Shown in pieces: positions 1 to 6,352 of a stretch of DNA of 7,306 nt. The notes beneath the pieces are model-generated. The model did not search any database. It was not told the DNA's origin and saw nothing but the letters and a program-made list of their open reading frames with translations. The position numbers and the translations under genes are program-made. Source of the DNA: Candidatus Zixiibacteriota bacterium (GTDB taxonomy: Bacteria; Zixibacteria; MSB-5A5; GN15; FEB-12); NCBI GenBank assembly GCA_003641345.1, contig QNAD01000097.1, positions 1 to 7,306 on the forward strand, read 5' to 3'. Position 1 is the first letter of the stretch, and every line of letters starts with the position of its first letter.

Positions 1-162
1 ATCAAGCCATCTTAATACTGAACTCCACCGAAACCTTAGCAAATTTCCAAGCTTAACTGTCGGAATATAGCCAATATGCGACCAATGATAAATCGTCGAT
101 TTTTTAACTCCGAGTTTCTCTGCTATTTCTTTTACTGTGAGTAAATTATTTTCTTCTGGCAT
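1..162 (-). CDS. Excisionase/AlpA-type helix-turn-helix DNA-binding protein (3' end outside window)
   Basis: The first 54 residues are visible before the left edge cuts the gene. After a short acidic start (MPEENN) comes the pattern LLTVKEIAEKLGVKKSTIY, followed by a turn and a basic strand with LGNLLRF. This is the classic MerR/excisionase-like HTH_17 fold: a helix-turn-helix, then a small wing. Proteins of this kind bind DNA as excisionases (recombination directionality factors) or as small regulators of mobile elements. The ATG lies 11 nt after the primase stop. Its AAAGG ribosome site overlaps that stop codon with about 8 nt spacing, so it is the last visible gene of the operon. If the protein ends soon after, it is a simple Xis/AlpA regulator; if it continues far beyond the window, the domain could instead be the N-terminal reader of a larger protein. 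Fold assignment is firm, role is inferred. Confidence 0.85.
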   Translation of the reverse strand, partial: MPEENNLLTVKEIAEKLGVKKSTIYHWSHIGYIPTVKLGNLLRFRWSSVLRWLD

Positions 163-173
163 AAACAGAGCCT

Positions 174-1208
174 TTAATTACTGAATTGACTGAGAATCTG
201 AAAGAATCGATTAACATCGTTTTCAATCGGCAAGTAGACTTTCTCAGCACTCATTTCAAGTTGATGAAATTTTTGTACAAGTTCGTATGACCTTTGTTGT
301 CCGGCTAAATCAGCATCAAATGCTACCTTAACTTTGATATTCTTGAAATAAGGGAACCATTCTTTTTTAAATCCATTGACACCAATTACTCCAATAGCTG
401 AATAATTATGTTCGATTAACGTAAGACAATCAGTGACACCTTCACAGATGATTATAGTTTTTGGTTTCTTCATTAAGACGTCAATATTGTATGGAGCCGG
501 TATTGGAGCAGAAATATTCATTTCTTTAGGTTTAATATTTTTATCCAGAGTTCTTCCCTGGAAATAACAAGGCAAACCATCGTTTGAATAGACCCATATG
601 AGAGGATGATTATTGCAGAACAGATTGCCATGCTTATTCAACAGACCGCTTTCGATCAGGCGATCTGTTGAAAATTGCGATTTTAATGAATTTAGAATTT
701 GAGAAGGTTCTTTTGCATATTTTATTTTCATTAAATCTATTGTCTTTATTGATATTCCTCTCTTTGTAAGCCAATCCGTGGCCTCCTCTGGAAGAGTAAT
801 ACAGCTTCTGAGGAATTGCTGATATATATTGATATGTTTTTTAAAATCTATTATTGGAGTGAACTCCAAAGTACTCTTTTTGGTTGGGAGTTTATGATAA
901 GATGGAATTGAGTTACCATTAATATCTAATCCTGCTCTATTAGCCAGGTACTCCAAAGCCTCCACAAATTTAAATCCTTTTATGATACGAATAAAAGAAA
1001 TTATATCACCACTTACATCTGAACAAACCATACACCGGTATGTATTGGTCTTAGGGTTCAGATAAATAGAGAAATGTTCGTCGTTATTATTATGGTTTTC
1101 AGGATGAAAACAGGGTATCCGGTTATTATTTATTTTTAATCCTAAATTTTGAGCAACATCAATGATATTATTTGCTTCTTTTAGTTTTTCTATGAGTTTC
1201 TTTTTCAC
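174..1208 (-). CDS. CHC2 zinc-finger / TOPRIM primase-like protein
   Basis: 344 aa, GTG start six bases after a strong GGAGG site. The N-terminal zinc finger has C33, H35 or H39, C59 and C62, with the finger spacing of phage and plasmid CHC2 primases (a DnaG-type domain), followed by GDIISFI and a helical region. The middle (about 135-245) keeps the DnaG core pattern: RGIS..TI, then GLL....N....PLIWVYSNDG and FQGRTLD. The TOPRIM catalytic site follows: EGVTD (E256, D260), then FDAD (D298, D300). These residues bind the metal ions for primer synthesis. At 344 aa it is much shorter than chromosomal DnaG (around 600 aa) and lacks room for the C-terminal helicase-binding domain, so it looks like an element-borne primase. 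It may make primers for replication or for the complementary strand after conjugation. It follows the kinase gene by 46 nt. Family firm, activity inferred. Confidence 0.9.
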   Translation of the reverse strand: MKKKLIEKLKEANNIIDVAQNLGLKINNNRIPCFHPENHNNNDEHFSIYLNPKTNTYRCMVCSDVSGDIISFIRIIKGFKFVEALEYLANRAGLDINGNSIPSYHKLPTKKSTLEFTPIIDFKKHINIYQQFLRSCITLPEEATDWLTKRGISIKTIDLMKIKYAKEPSQILNSLKSQFSTDRLIESGLLNKHGNLFCNNHPLIWVYSNDGLPCYFQGRTLDKNIKPKEMNISAPIPAPYNIDVLMKKPKTIIICEGVTDCLTLIEHNYSAIGVIGVNGFKKEWFPYFKNIKVKVAFDADLAGQQRSYELVQKFHQLEMSAEKVYLPIENDVNRFFQILSQFSN

Positions 1209-1212
1209 TTGG

Positions 1213-1237
1213 AACCTCCGATTTATTTTTGGAGGTT
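1213..1237 (-). promoter_or_regulatory. Hairpin sequestering the primase ribosome-binding site
   Basis: A perfect 7-bp inverted repeat, AACCTCC and GGAGGTT in transcript sense, separated by an 11-nt A-rich loop. The downstream arm is exactly the Shine-Dalgarno sequence of the primase GTG start, so the upstream arm is a ready-made anti-Shine-Dalgarno. When paired, it would hide the ribosome site. It lies between the kinase stop (1255) and the primase start (1208). A ribosome finishing the kinase gene stops about 18 nt before the hairpin and might disturb it, giving coupled translation. The repeat is seen directly; the control role is inferred. Confidence 0.6.
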
Positions 1238-1254
1238 GATTGGTTTTGTTCGAG

Positions 1255-2502
1255 TTAATTGATGGTAATTACATTAACTTCAATATCTGCAATCCTTAGT
1301 TTATCATTCTTTTTAAGTAAAATTGTTTTTTTATTTTGCAGTTTAATCCAATTTGTACCAGACCATCGGAATGTACCGTTTAAACCGATTGGATTTATCC
1401 ATATATGAGGTCCAATTCGTTCACAACAGATATGAATTTTACTAATTTTATCTGAGCATCCTATTTGATCTCTGCCAATAATCAAAGCTGATCGATCAAA
1501 AGGGATTATATTTTGATTTTTATTGATCAATAACCCCAATCTTTCAAAAGGATGCTTTTTAAATGAACAGAAATTCTTTGACTGATCAATAATTGTTGGA
1601 CATCCGCATTCAGGACAGATATAAATCCGAGAGAGTGCTTTTTCCAAAGCTTTAATCCAATCAAAAACAGTTGGTCTATTATTAATATTAGGATTAATCC
1701 CCCTTCTAAATAATCCGCACAGTTCATTATTCAATACAGCTACCGGATAATTACCATATGGATTACTATGAGAATCGATAAAAACAGGATCAAGCCGCCA
1801 AGGTAGAGATAAAGCTTGAGTGATTTCTTCCGGAGATCCATCAGAACCTACAGAAGGAGATATTAGGAGAATTATTTCAGATAAAACAACACTTAACGAA
1901 AATATATCTGAAGATATTGTAGGAATGATATGTTTTTTTTCTTTGATAGCCTGATTAAATTCCGGAGGCATAAAGAACAATTGTCCTGCCATTCGAGAGG
2001 GAGGAGCATTTGGTGTTGAATAATTATCCAAATCTATACAATATACATCAATTCCATTTCCATTCTGGTTGATCATTATATTTTTATGATTTAAATCGCC
2101 ATACGCAATGTTTTGCCGGTGAAGAATTTTAACTAACCGGCAAAGATCCAGAGCAATCTGAATTCCTTCTTTAAAAGAAAATTTTGGTTTTTCAAGAAAT
2201 TCAACTAATTGTATACCGGGAACAAATGGCATCAAGTATCCTATTTCTCCATTACCAAAATAAATATCCCGGGGTGCTATTATGTGAGATGATTTTCTAT
2301 GTAAGTTGAAATTCATTAAATAGCGAATTCTTTCTTCCTTTTCATGTCTATCAAAATTTCCCCTGAAGATTTTAATAACACCTTTTTCGTTCGTATCATT
2401 GTTTAGAGTCTCATACAGGAACGCTTCACCTCCTGAATCAAGAAAATTAACGACTTTAAATGTTTTACCTGATATGGTTGTTATTGATGATCCGACTTGC
2501 AT
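1255..2502 (-). CDS. Protein kinase - zinc knuckle - FHA fusion
   Basis: 415 aa, predicted cytosolic, no membrane segment. Residues 15-285 form a Ser/Thr kinase-like domain: glycine loop around 21-30 (LDSGGEAFLY), ATP lysine K44 in VIKIF, a possible helix-C glutamate at 55-57, catalytic loop YGDLNHKN (D136, N141), metal loop DLD (157-159) in place of DFG, PPE (179-181) in place of APE, then SDIFSLSVV and R276. The catalytic arginine before D136 is glycine. The DLD form is typical of the YegI/TerY-P-type kinase branch, so this is not by itself a sign of inactivity. Next come Cys pairs C296/C299 with C312 and perhaps H317, a small zinc knuckle. Residues about 330-415 look like an FHA domain: IIGRD (G343, R344), SKIH (S354, H357), NGT (375-377). 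FHA domains bind phosphothreonine, suggesting reading of its own or a partner's mark. The start overlaps the phosphatase gene by 22 nt with AGGA upstream. Confidence 0.88.
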   Translation of the reverse strand: MQVGSSITTISGKTFKVVNFLDSGGEAFLYETLNNDTNEKGVIKIFRGNFDRHEKEERIRYLMNFNLHRKSSHIIAPRDIYFGNGEIGYLMPFVPGIQLVEFLEKPKFSFKEGIQIALDLCRLVKILHRQNIAYGDLNHKNIMINQNGNGIDVYCIDLDNYSTPNAPPSRMAGQLFFMPPEFNQAIKEKKHIIPTISSDIFSLSVVLSEIILLISPSVGSDGSPEEITQALSLPWRLDPVFIDSHSNPYGNYPVAVLNNELCGLFRRGINPNINNRPTVFDWIKALEKALSRIYICPECGCPTIIDQSKNFCSFKKHPFERLGLLINKNQNIIPFDRSALIIGRDQIGCSDKISKIHICCERIGPHIWINPIGLNGTFRWSGTNWIKLQNKKTILLKKNDKLRIADIEVNVITIN

Positions 2503-3944
2503 TCTGTTTTATCCTGATCATTATCTTCTGAGTCATTCTCTGGTTTATTCTCAAGAGCTTTTGAAACAATGATGTTTTTCCATAGTGGGGAATTGATATT
2601 TGGTTTTTTACTATTTCCCATTATGCTAATACTTAGGTTGTCATTAAAGATATATCCACTTTCATCCTTATATTCTTCTAATTCATGAAGAATCCTGGAA
2701 ATCAACTGATTGAAATTGCCGGACAAATTATAAGCACCAGCTAATATTTTGTTTATAAATTCATTGGTTCCTATTGGGAAAGAATCAAGTTTTGGCTCTA
2801 ACCGGTCAAAAACACCGTCGGTACCCGCAATAACAAATGAACCTTTAGGTCGTTCTAAGATTCCATTTATCGGATTCCCGTGAATAGTTGGTCCTAATGA
2901 AGCAGATATAACATTAAGAGCCATACCTTCTGCCTTTTGTGGTTTGATAAAATGAAATATATCACCGGATTCTAAAACAATACATCCCCCTCCGTCACCA
3001 ATATGAGCGTATCCAATGTTTTCTTTACCTGCTATGACAACAATTAAAGTCGTACGTAATCCTTTATGCCCAATATTAAACCGATCACCTTCCATCGCTA
3101 ACTGATAAGAAGCTGCTTTTATGCAATCGAGAGCTAGTGTGTCTAATCCTTTTGTAAAAAACTGATTATTTCTTCCAAGTGATTGAACTATTGAGATTGC
3201 AGAAGCACGTACTGCGTTATATGCTGCTCTTTGTCCACATGGTAAGCCACCAACACCATCTGCTAAAATACTTACCTGGTGATCATTAATATCAAAACAA
3301 ATTGCATAATCCTGGTTTTCTTTTCTGACGTTTCCCTTGATAGTATTTGCAGATGATGACCAGGATTTTGATGAGATATGTGGTTTATGGATTATATCCG
3401 GTATTTCATTTGTCCGTGAAATAAGTCTCGATATAAATTTATCCGGTATCGGAATTATCTCAGGTAAAGGGCGGTAGAAACTGTGTTGTTTTTCAACCGA
3501 AAAGATGGAATTAATCTGTTCATCGATTTTATTTTCAAATTTTATTTTTTGTTCTTTATCTGATTTTGACACTTTTCCCCCTTTATATTGTGATTTATTT
3601 TCTTCTTCGTTATACATAAATGGTAATTCAAGCATGAGATTACCTATCCTTTCATTCAATATTTGTATCTTATCTGTAATTTGTTTTAGGTATTTGTAGT
3701 TTTTTACGACTAAGAAAATAGTAATCAAAAATCCTATATATATAGATATTACTATTATATTTTGATCACTAAAAAGTGAGTTTGATTGCGTAACCTGGTT
3801 CTTAAAGGGAGATGAATATTTACCGAAGACATTCTGTTCAAAGTTATATTCCTGAGGGAGATTGGATCGATAAAGTACTGGAATAATTACAATACAAAGC
3901 AAACAAATAATAATTATCATTTTGGAAAGCATTGTTTTATTCAT
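2481..3944 (-). CDS. Membrane-anchored PP2C-type protein phosphatase
   Basis: 487 aa from the ATG preceded by AAAGGA. Two hydrophobic segments (about 9-26 and 62-81) enclose a 35-residue loop. A charged helical linker (82-195) leads to the PP2C domain at about 196-444. Motifs in order: GNVRKENQD (204-212), LADGVGG (D229, G230), RTTLIVV, AHIGDGGG (D317), AGTDGVFD (D376) and NDNLSI (D435). These aspartates hold the two metal ions (Mn/Mg) that hydrolyse phosphoserine or phosphothreonine, and all key ones are present, so it should be active. With positive charges at the N-terminus and after the second segment, both ends should face the cytosol. The C-terminal tail (445-487) is polar and acidic. 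It is the natural eraser for the kinase encoded next, whose start overlaps its last codons by 22 nt. Family certain, partnership inferred. Confidence 0.92.
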   Translation of the reverse strand: MNKTMLSKMIIIICLLCIVIIPVLYRSNLPQEYNFEQNVFGKYSSPFKNQVTQSNSLFSDQNIIVISIYIGFLITIFLVVKNYKYLKQITDKIQILNERIGNLMLELPFMYNEEENKSQYKGGKVSKSDKEQKIKFENKIDEQINSIFSVEKQHSFYRPLPEIIPIPDKFISRLISRTNEIPDIIHKPHISSKSWSSSANTIKGNVRKENQDYAICFDINDHQVSILADGVGGLPCGQRAAYNAVRASAISIVQSLGRNNQFFTKGLDTLALDCIKAASYQLAMEGDRFNIGHKGLRTTLIVVIAGKENIGYAHIGDGGGCIVLESGDIFHFIKPQKAEGMALNVISASLGPTIHGNPINGILERPKGSFVIAGTDGVFDRLEPKLDSFPIGTNEFINKILAGAYNLSGNFNQLISRILHELEEYKDESGYIFNDNLSISIMGNSKKPNINSPLWKNIIVSKALENKPENDSEDNDQDKTECKSDHQ

Positions 3945-3951
3945 GTTTAAA

Positions 3952-3957
3952 TCCTTT
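3952..3957 (-). promoter_or_regulatory. Ribosome-binding site fixing the PP2C start
   Basis: AAAGGA in transcript sense, 7 nt before the ATG at 3944. The reading frame stays open for 32 more codons upstream to a TTG at 4040, but that extension has no ribosome site and would run through two stem-loops. The site therefore supports M at 3944, which puts a normal charged-then-hydrophobic membrane anchor at the N-terminus. Confidence 0.75.
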
Positions 3958-3963
3958 ATATGA

Positions 3964-3994
3964 ATGGGACTATAGTACAACTGTACGATCCCAT
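3964..3994 (-). promoter_or_regulatory. Imperfect stem-loop upstream of the PP2C gene
   Basis: Outer arms ATGGGA and TCCCAT pair perfectly and enclose a second self-complementary pair GTAC-AACT-GTAC, with a small asymmetric internal loop between. It ends seven bases before the AAAGGA site of the phosphatase gene. It could tune translation or act with the stronger stem-loop just upstream. No T-run follows, so it is not an ordinary terminator. Confidence 0.45.
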
Positions 3995-4001
3995 AATTAC
4001 A

Positions 4002-4034
4002 GGTAAACGGGGGTATAGGGTATCCCCGTTTACC
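4002..4034 (-). promoter_or_regulatory. Strong 11-bp stem-loop between VWA and PP2C genes
   Basis: Perfect 11-bp inverted repeat, GGTAAACGGGG and CCCCGTTTACC, with an 11-nt loop. It begins 10 nt after the stop of the VWA gene. In the direction of transcription there is no T-rich tract after it, so it does not fit a standard intrinsic terminator. More likely roles are partial attenuation, RNA processing, or protection of the upstream message end, giving different amounts of the VWA proteins and of the two enzymes. The structure is seen directly; its role is inferred. Confidence 0.65.
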
Positions 4035-4044
4035 ACACAATTAG

Positions 4045-4716
4045 TTATCTGTCCATTTGGGCAATTTCATCAGCAGTATCTGTACCGGCTAATAATGAAT
4101 CTGTCAAAGTATCACCGATATCAGCCATGAATTCTCTTATCTCAACACCGTCATTACAGTGAAAGTAATGTTGTGAAGAAGTAGCTAATTTCATAAGAAT
4201 ATCTTCATCAGCATCGCTTCCATAAGCAATAGTTACTATAGTTGCTTTTTCTTTCAATTCATCAGCTATAATAATAGGATTATCTCCAGTATTATGATTG
4301 CCATCTGAGAAAAAAATGATTACCGGATCAATCCATGTAGAATTTTCAAGCTCAGGTAATTTGTCCGGTTCAATCAAATGTTTGGCACAATTTAATGCTG
4401 AAGTCATATCAGTGTATCCACGAGCATTCATTGATGGAACTTTACCGGCAAGTTCTGTAGCTTTTGTTATATCTTGAACTACATTTGCAATTCCATTGAA
4501 TCCAATAATGACGATATAAAAAGCATCTTTGTTTTCAGGTATTGCTAATTTGTTTACCAAATCATCAATAGCTGCTGTAGATTGATCAATTTTTCCGCCT
4601 ACCATGGATCCTGAACAATCAGCAAGAATTAAAACGGATTGTTTTTGATTGCTACAGATCCATTTTGGTCGTTTTAAACCAGGTAAAATTAATTGTTGGT
4701 TATTTTGTTTATTCAT
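4045..4716 (-). CDS. TerY-like VWA domain protein
   Basis: 223 aa, almost entirely one von Willebrand A domain, no signal peptide, so cytosolic. The metal-dependent adhesion site (MIDAS) is complete: DCSGS (D33, S35, S37), T102 in GYTDM, and D138 in FFSDG. Intact MIDAS sites bind a divalent metal and usually a partner's acidic residue. The pattern (LADCSGSM..GKI...A...L, later GYTDMTSAL and VTIAYGSDADEDIL) resembles TerY, the VWA protein of tellurite-resistance-type and TerY-P loci. Unlike TerY proteins with a C-terminal zinc domain, this one ends right after the VWA fold with a Thr/Asp tail; the zinc ribbon is on the neighbouring VWA protein instead. The ATG has AAGGAA upstream with rather long spacing (about 12 nt), overlapping the previous stop codon, which suggests translational coupling. 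Likely a scaffold or sensor for the kinase and phosphatase encoded downstream. Confidence 0.88.
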   Translation of the reverse strand: MNKQNNQQLILPGLKRPKWICSNQKQSVLILADCSGSMVGGKIDQSTAAIDDLVNKLAIPENKDAFYIVIIGFNGIANVVQDITKATELAGKVPSMNARGYTDMTSALNCAKHLIEPDKLPELENSTWIDPVIIFFSDGNHNTGDNPIIIADELKEKATIVTIAYGSDADEDILMKLATSSQHYFHCNDGVEIREFMADIGDTLTDSLLAGTDTADEIAQMDR

Positions 4717-4731
4717 ATAAATACATATTCC

Positions 4732-5478
4732 TTATAAGTTATTAGGGTTATTTTCGTTTAAGGGAACAGTATTACCAGAACCAAGAGATGCTTGAATCGA
4801 TGCTGTTAATTGTTGAACAATTATTTGGATTTCATCCGGATTAGGTGAATTTGAAATTGGAATCATGATTCCACCAGCTGATTTAGATAGTTTGTATAGT
4901 ATTGGAGTAATCTCGCAAATCAAAAACAGCTTTATATTTTGAGATTTAAGCTCCTGTCCAAGATTTTCTACTTCCTTTCCTGATCTTAAGGGTTTCGATT
5001 CATCATTCATAATGCTAATTATGGCATTATGAGCAAGAGGGTTCCATGGTACGTTATTCTTTAAATGTTCAATGGCATCTAAGTGATTTTCTTTAGGAAA
5101 CCCTCCACCTCCAAATTGGATCGAGTTAAAATCTAAAATTACTTGTTGTGGTGATCCGTTGACAGTATGCATAATTGTATCCTGACCTTCATCGAGATCT
5201 CCATGGCTAAAAAGAAAAATTGATGGTGATACATTATTAATTTTGAAACCATTGAAAGTATCTTCAATAACTTTCTTGCAACCTTTTTGGAAGCGTTTAG
5301 ATGAATCGGTACGATCTACTGTGATCCCAATTACAGCAGAACCGGTTTGTTCCGGTCTGACAACTGAACCTAATATAGGTTGTTGTTGGTTTTCGTCTGA
5401 TTCAAAGTTCCATCCGCACTGATCACAGAAGGTAGCATTCGGATCAAGACCTTGATAATTACACGAAGGACATGTCAT
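4732..5478 (-). CDS. Zinc-ribbon protein with divergent VWA-like domain
   Basis: 248 aa. An N-terminal zinc ribbon has two CxxC pairs (C3/C6 and C18/C21) with CGWNF after the second pair. A Gln/Pro-rich linker follows, then a VWA-like Rossmann domain (about 46-232). Its first metal motif is DRTDS (D55, T57, S59), not the usual DxSxS; the middle region has a GGGG run then PKENHLDAI (124-137), like VWA proteins carrying a GGG-P-E segment; and the strand IISIMNDE (153-160) sits where VWA domains carry their last aspartate. The tail (235-248) is Asn/Pro-rich and disordered-looking. The ATG has a clear AAGGA 7-8 nt upstream. It lies 15 nt before the TerY-like gene, so the two VWA proteins are probably made together and may pair. 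VWA assignment rests on the motif pattern and is less certain than for its neighbour. Confidence 0.75.
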   Translation of the reverse strand: MTCPSCNYQGLDPNATFCDQCGWNFESDENQQQPILGSVVRPEQTGSAVIGITVDRTDSSKRFQKGCKKVIEDTFNGFKINNVSPSIFLFSHGDLDEGQDTIMHTVNGSPQQVILDFNSIQFGGGGFPKENHLDAIEHLKNNVPWNPLAHNAIISIMNDESKPLRSGKEVENLGQELKSQNIKLFLICEITPILYKLSKSAGGIMIPISNSPNPDEIQIIVQQLTASIQASLGSGNTVPLNENNPNNL

Positions 5479-5505
5479 TTTTAATCCTTATGTTGTTAGT
5501 TAGAA

Positions 5506-5721
5506 TTATTCTTTTAATGTTTTAATGATTAAAATAAGAGAGAGAAGCAAAAGTCCGAAAAGGATCAATGCTTTTAACTCCGGGTTCGAGCAGGCAGCTC
5601 CTAAAATTGGAAACTGATAGAAACTGCCGATATAAAGATTATTGGTTAGCCACCGGTAGATTACCGGCAACAGAATAATCGATGCAAATACTAAAACTCT
5701 ATCCCACCGGATATTATACAT
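5506..5721 (-). CDS. Small two-helix membrane protein (71 aa)
   Basis: I do not recognise a family. The protein has two hydrophobic segments, about residues 9-24 and 51-67, joined by a 26-residue loop with aromatic residues, C44 and a Pro. Basic residues at both ends (R5, R8; K67/K70) predict that both termini face the cytosol, with the loop outside. There is no good Shine-Dalgarno site. The ATG comes one base after the stop of the acidic protein gene (TAAAATG), which points to termination-reinitiation and near-equal synthesis of the two. With the 69-aa protein on the other side, it makes a pair of similar membrane hairpins around the acidic protein. It could anchor the phosphosignalling proteins at the membrane; that is inference only. 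Confidence 0.7.
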   Translation of the reverse strand: MYNIRWDRVLVFASIILLPVIYRWLTNNLYIGSFYQFPILGAACSNPELKALILFGLLLLSLILIIKTLKE

Positions 5722-5722
5722 T

Positions 5723-6352
5723 TTACATAAACTCTGATTTTAAATAACTATATTGACTCTGGTCGATTCGACCATCCTCAAGTAAACGTTCAATCATTTC
5801 TTCACGTTCTGAATAACTTAATTGCATTAGTTTGGCTTTGATATCTTTTCGTAATTGACGATTATTATCATCGTATGCATCATCTACTACATGAGATACA
5901 TCATCTGTAAAATCAGATAAATTTTCATGATCTATACCTGCCAGCCGTAGAGTCATGCGATGTCTTAATGACATTTCTTTCTCTCGTTGTTTATCCTCAA
6001 GTGCCCAGGCTGTAGCAGACCCTGAGTTCATCTCACTTAACTCTTCTTCTACTTTATGACGTTTATCTAACATACTTTTGACTTTAGTTATGACATCCTT
6101 GATGTCAATAAGTTCACTGTTAAGATATGCTGACTTTTCAACTGAATTAAGTTCACGTTTAGCAAAGTCAATCTGCTTTTGATTATATTCAATGATTTCA
6201 CGGACATCATCAGCAAAATCCTCAAGTTCTTCAAAATTGATGTCAGGGGGAGAAGCCTCAAATTCTTCTTCATCCTCTTCATCTTCTGCATCATCAATTT
6301 CATAATGATCATACTCCAGATCATCGTAATCTTCATAAAGATCTTCCTCCAT
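5723..6352 (-). CDS. Highly acidic helical protein with SHOCT-like C-terminus
   Basis: 209 aa, no named family recognised overall. The first 32 residues are about two-thirds Asp/Glu with four tyrosines (6, 9, 14, 17) and no Lys or Arg, a likely disordered acidic arm. Residues about 38-135 are strongly helical and charged, probably coiled coil. Residues 137-175 are again acid-rich. The last 30 residues (EMIERLLEDGRIDQSQY..LK, 185-205) match the SHOCT pattern L..G.I...(E)(F/Y)..K, a short helix pair often placed at protein ends for oligomerisation or membrane-protein contacts. Its ATG has a strong AAGGAG (6358-6363) five bases upstream, lying inside the last codons of the 69-aa gene (20-nt overlap). 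The acidic arm could mimic DNA or bind a basic partner or metal. As a charged, flexible protein in this operon it is also a candidate substrate for the kinase. Both are guesses. Confidence 0.8.
   Translation of the reverse strand: MEEDLYEDYDDLEYDHYEIDDAEDEEDEEEFEASPPDINFEELEDFADDVREIIEYNQKQIDFAKRELNSVEKSAYLNSELIDIKDVITKVKSMLDKRHKVEEELSEMNSGSATAWALEDKQREKEMSLRHRMTLRLAGIDHENLSDFTDDVSHVVDDAYDDNNRQLRKDIKAKLMQLSYSEREEMIERLLEDGRIDQSQYSYLKSEFM

Noticed and set aside
1527..1727. 66-codon minus-strand open frame inside the kinase gene
   Set aside because: It overlaps the kinase zinc knuckle and C-lobe in another frame, shows no domain and has no ribosome site; the kinase reading is clearly the real one.
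3505..3699. 64-codon plus-strand open frame opposite the PP2C linker
   Set aside because: It is antisense to a charged linker; its Phe/Ser/Leu-rich product is what the complement of Lys/Glu/Asn codons gives. No ribosome site.
3965..3998. Internal promoter before the PP2C gene
   Set aside because: TACTAT could serve as a -10 box, but nothing close to TTGACA lies 16-18 nt upstream.
3964..4034. Intrinsic terminator between the VWA and PP2C genes
   Set aside because: The 11-bp GC-containing stem looked like one, but the transcript continues with TGTAATTATGGG, not a T-run.
3945..4040. 32-residue N-terminal extension of the PP2C protein from a TTG at 4040
   Set aside because: It would be encoded by the two stem-loops, has no ribosome site, and would put a Pro/Cys/Tyr-rich stretch before a normal membrane anchor. 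The ATG at 3944 has AAAGGA at 7 nt.
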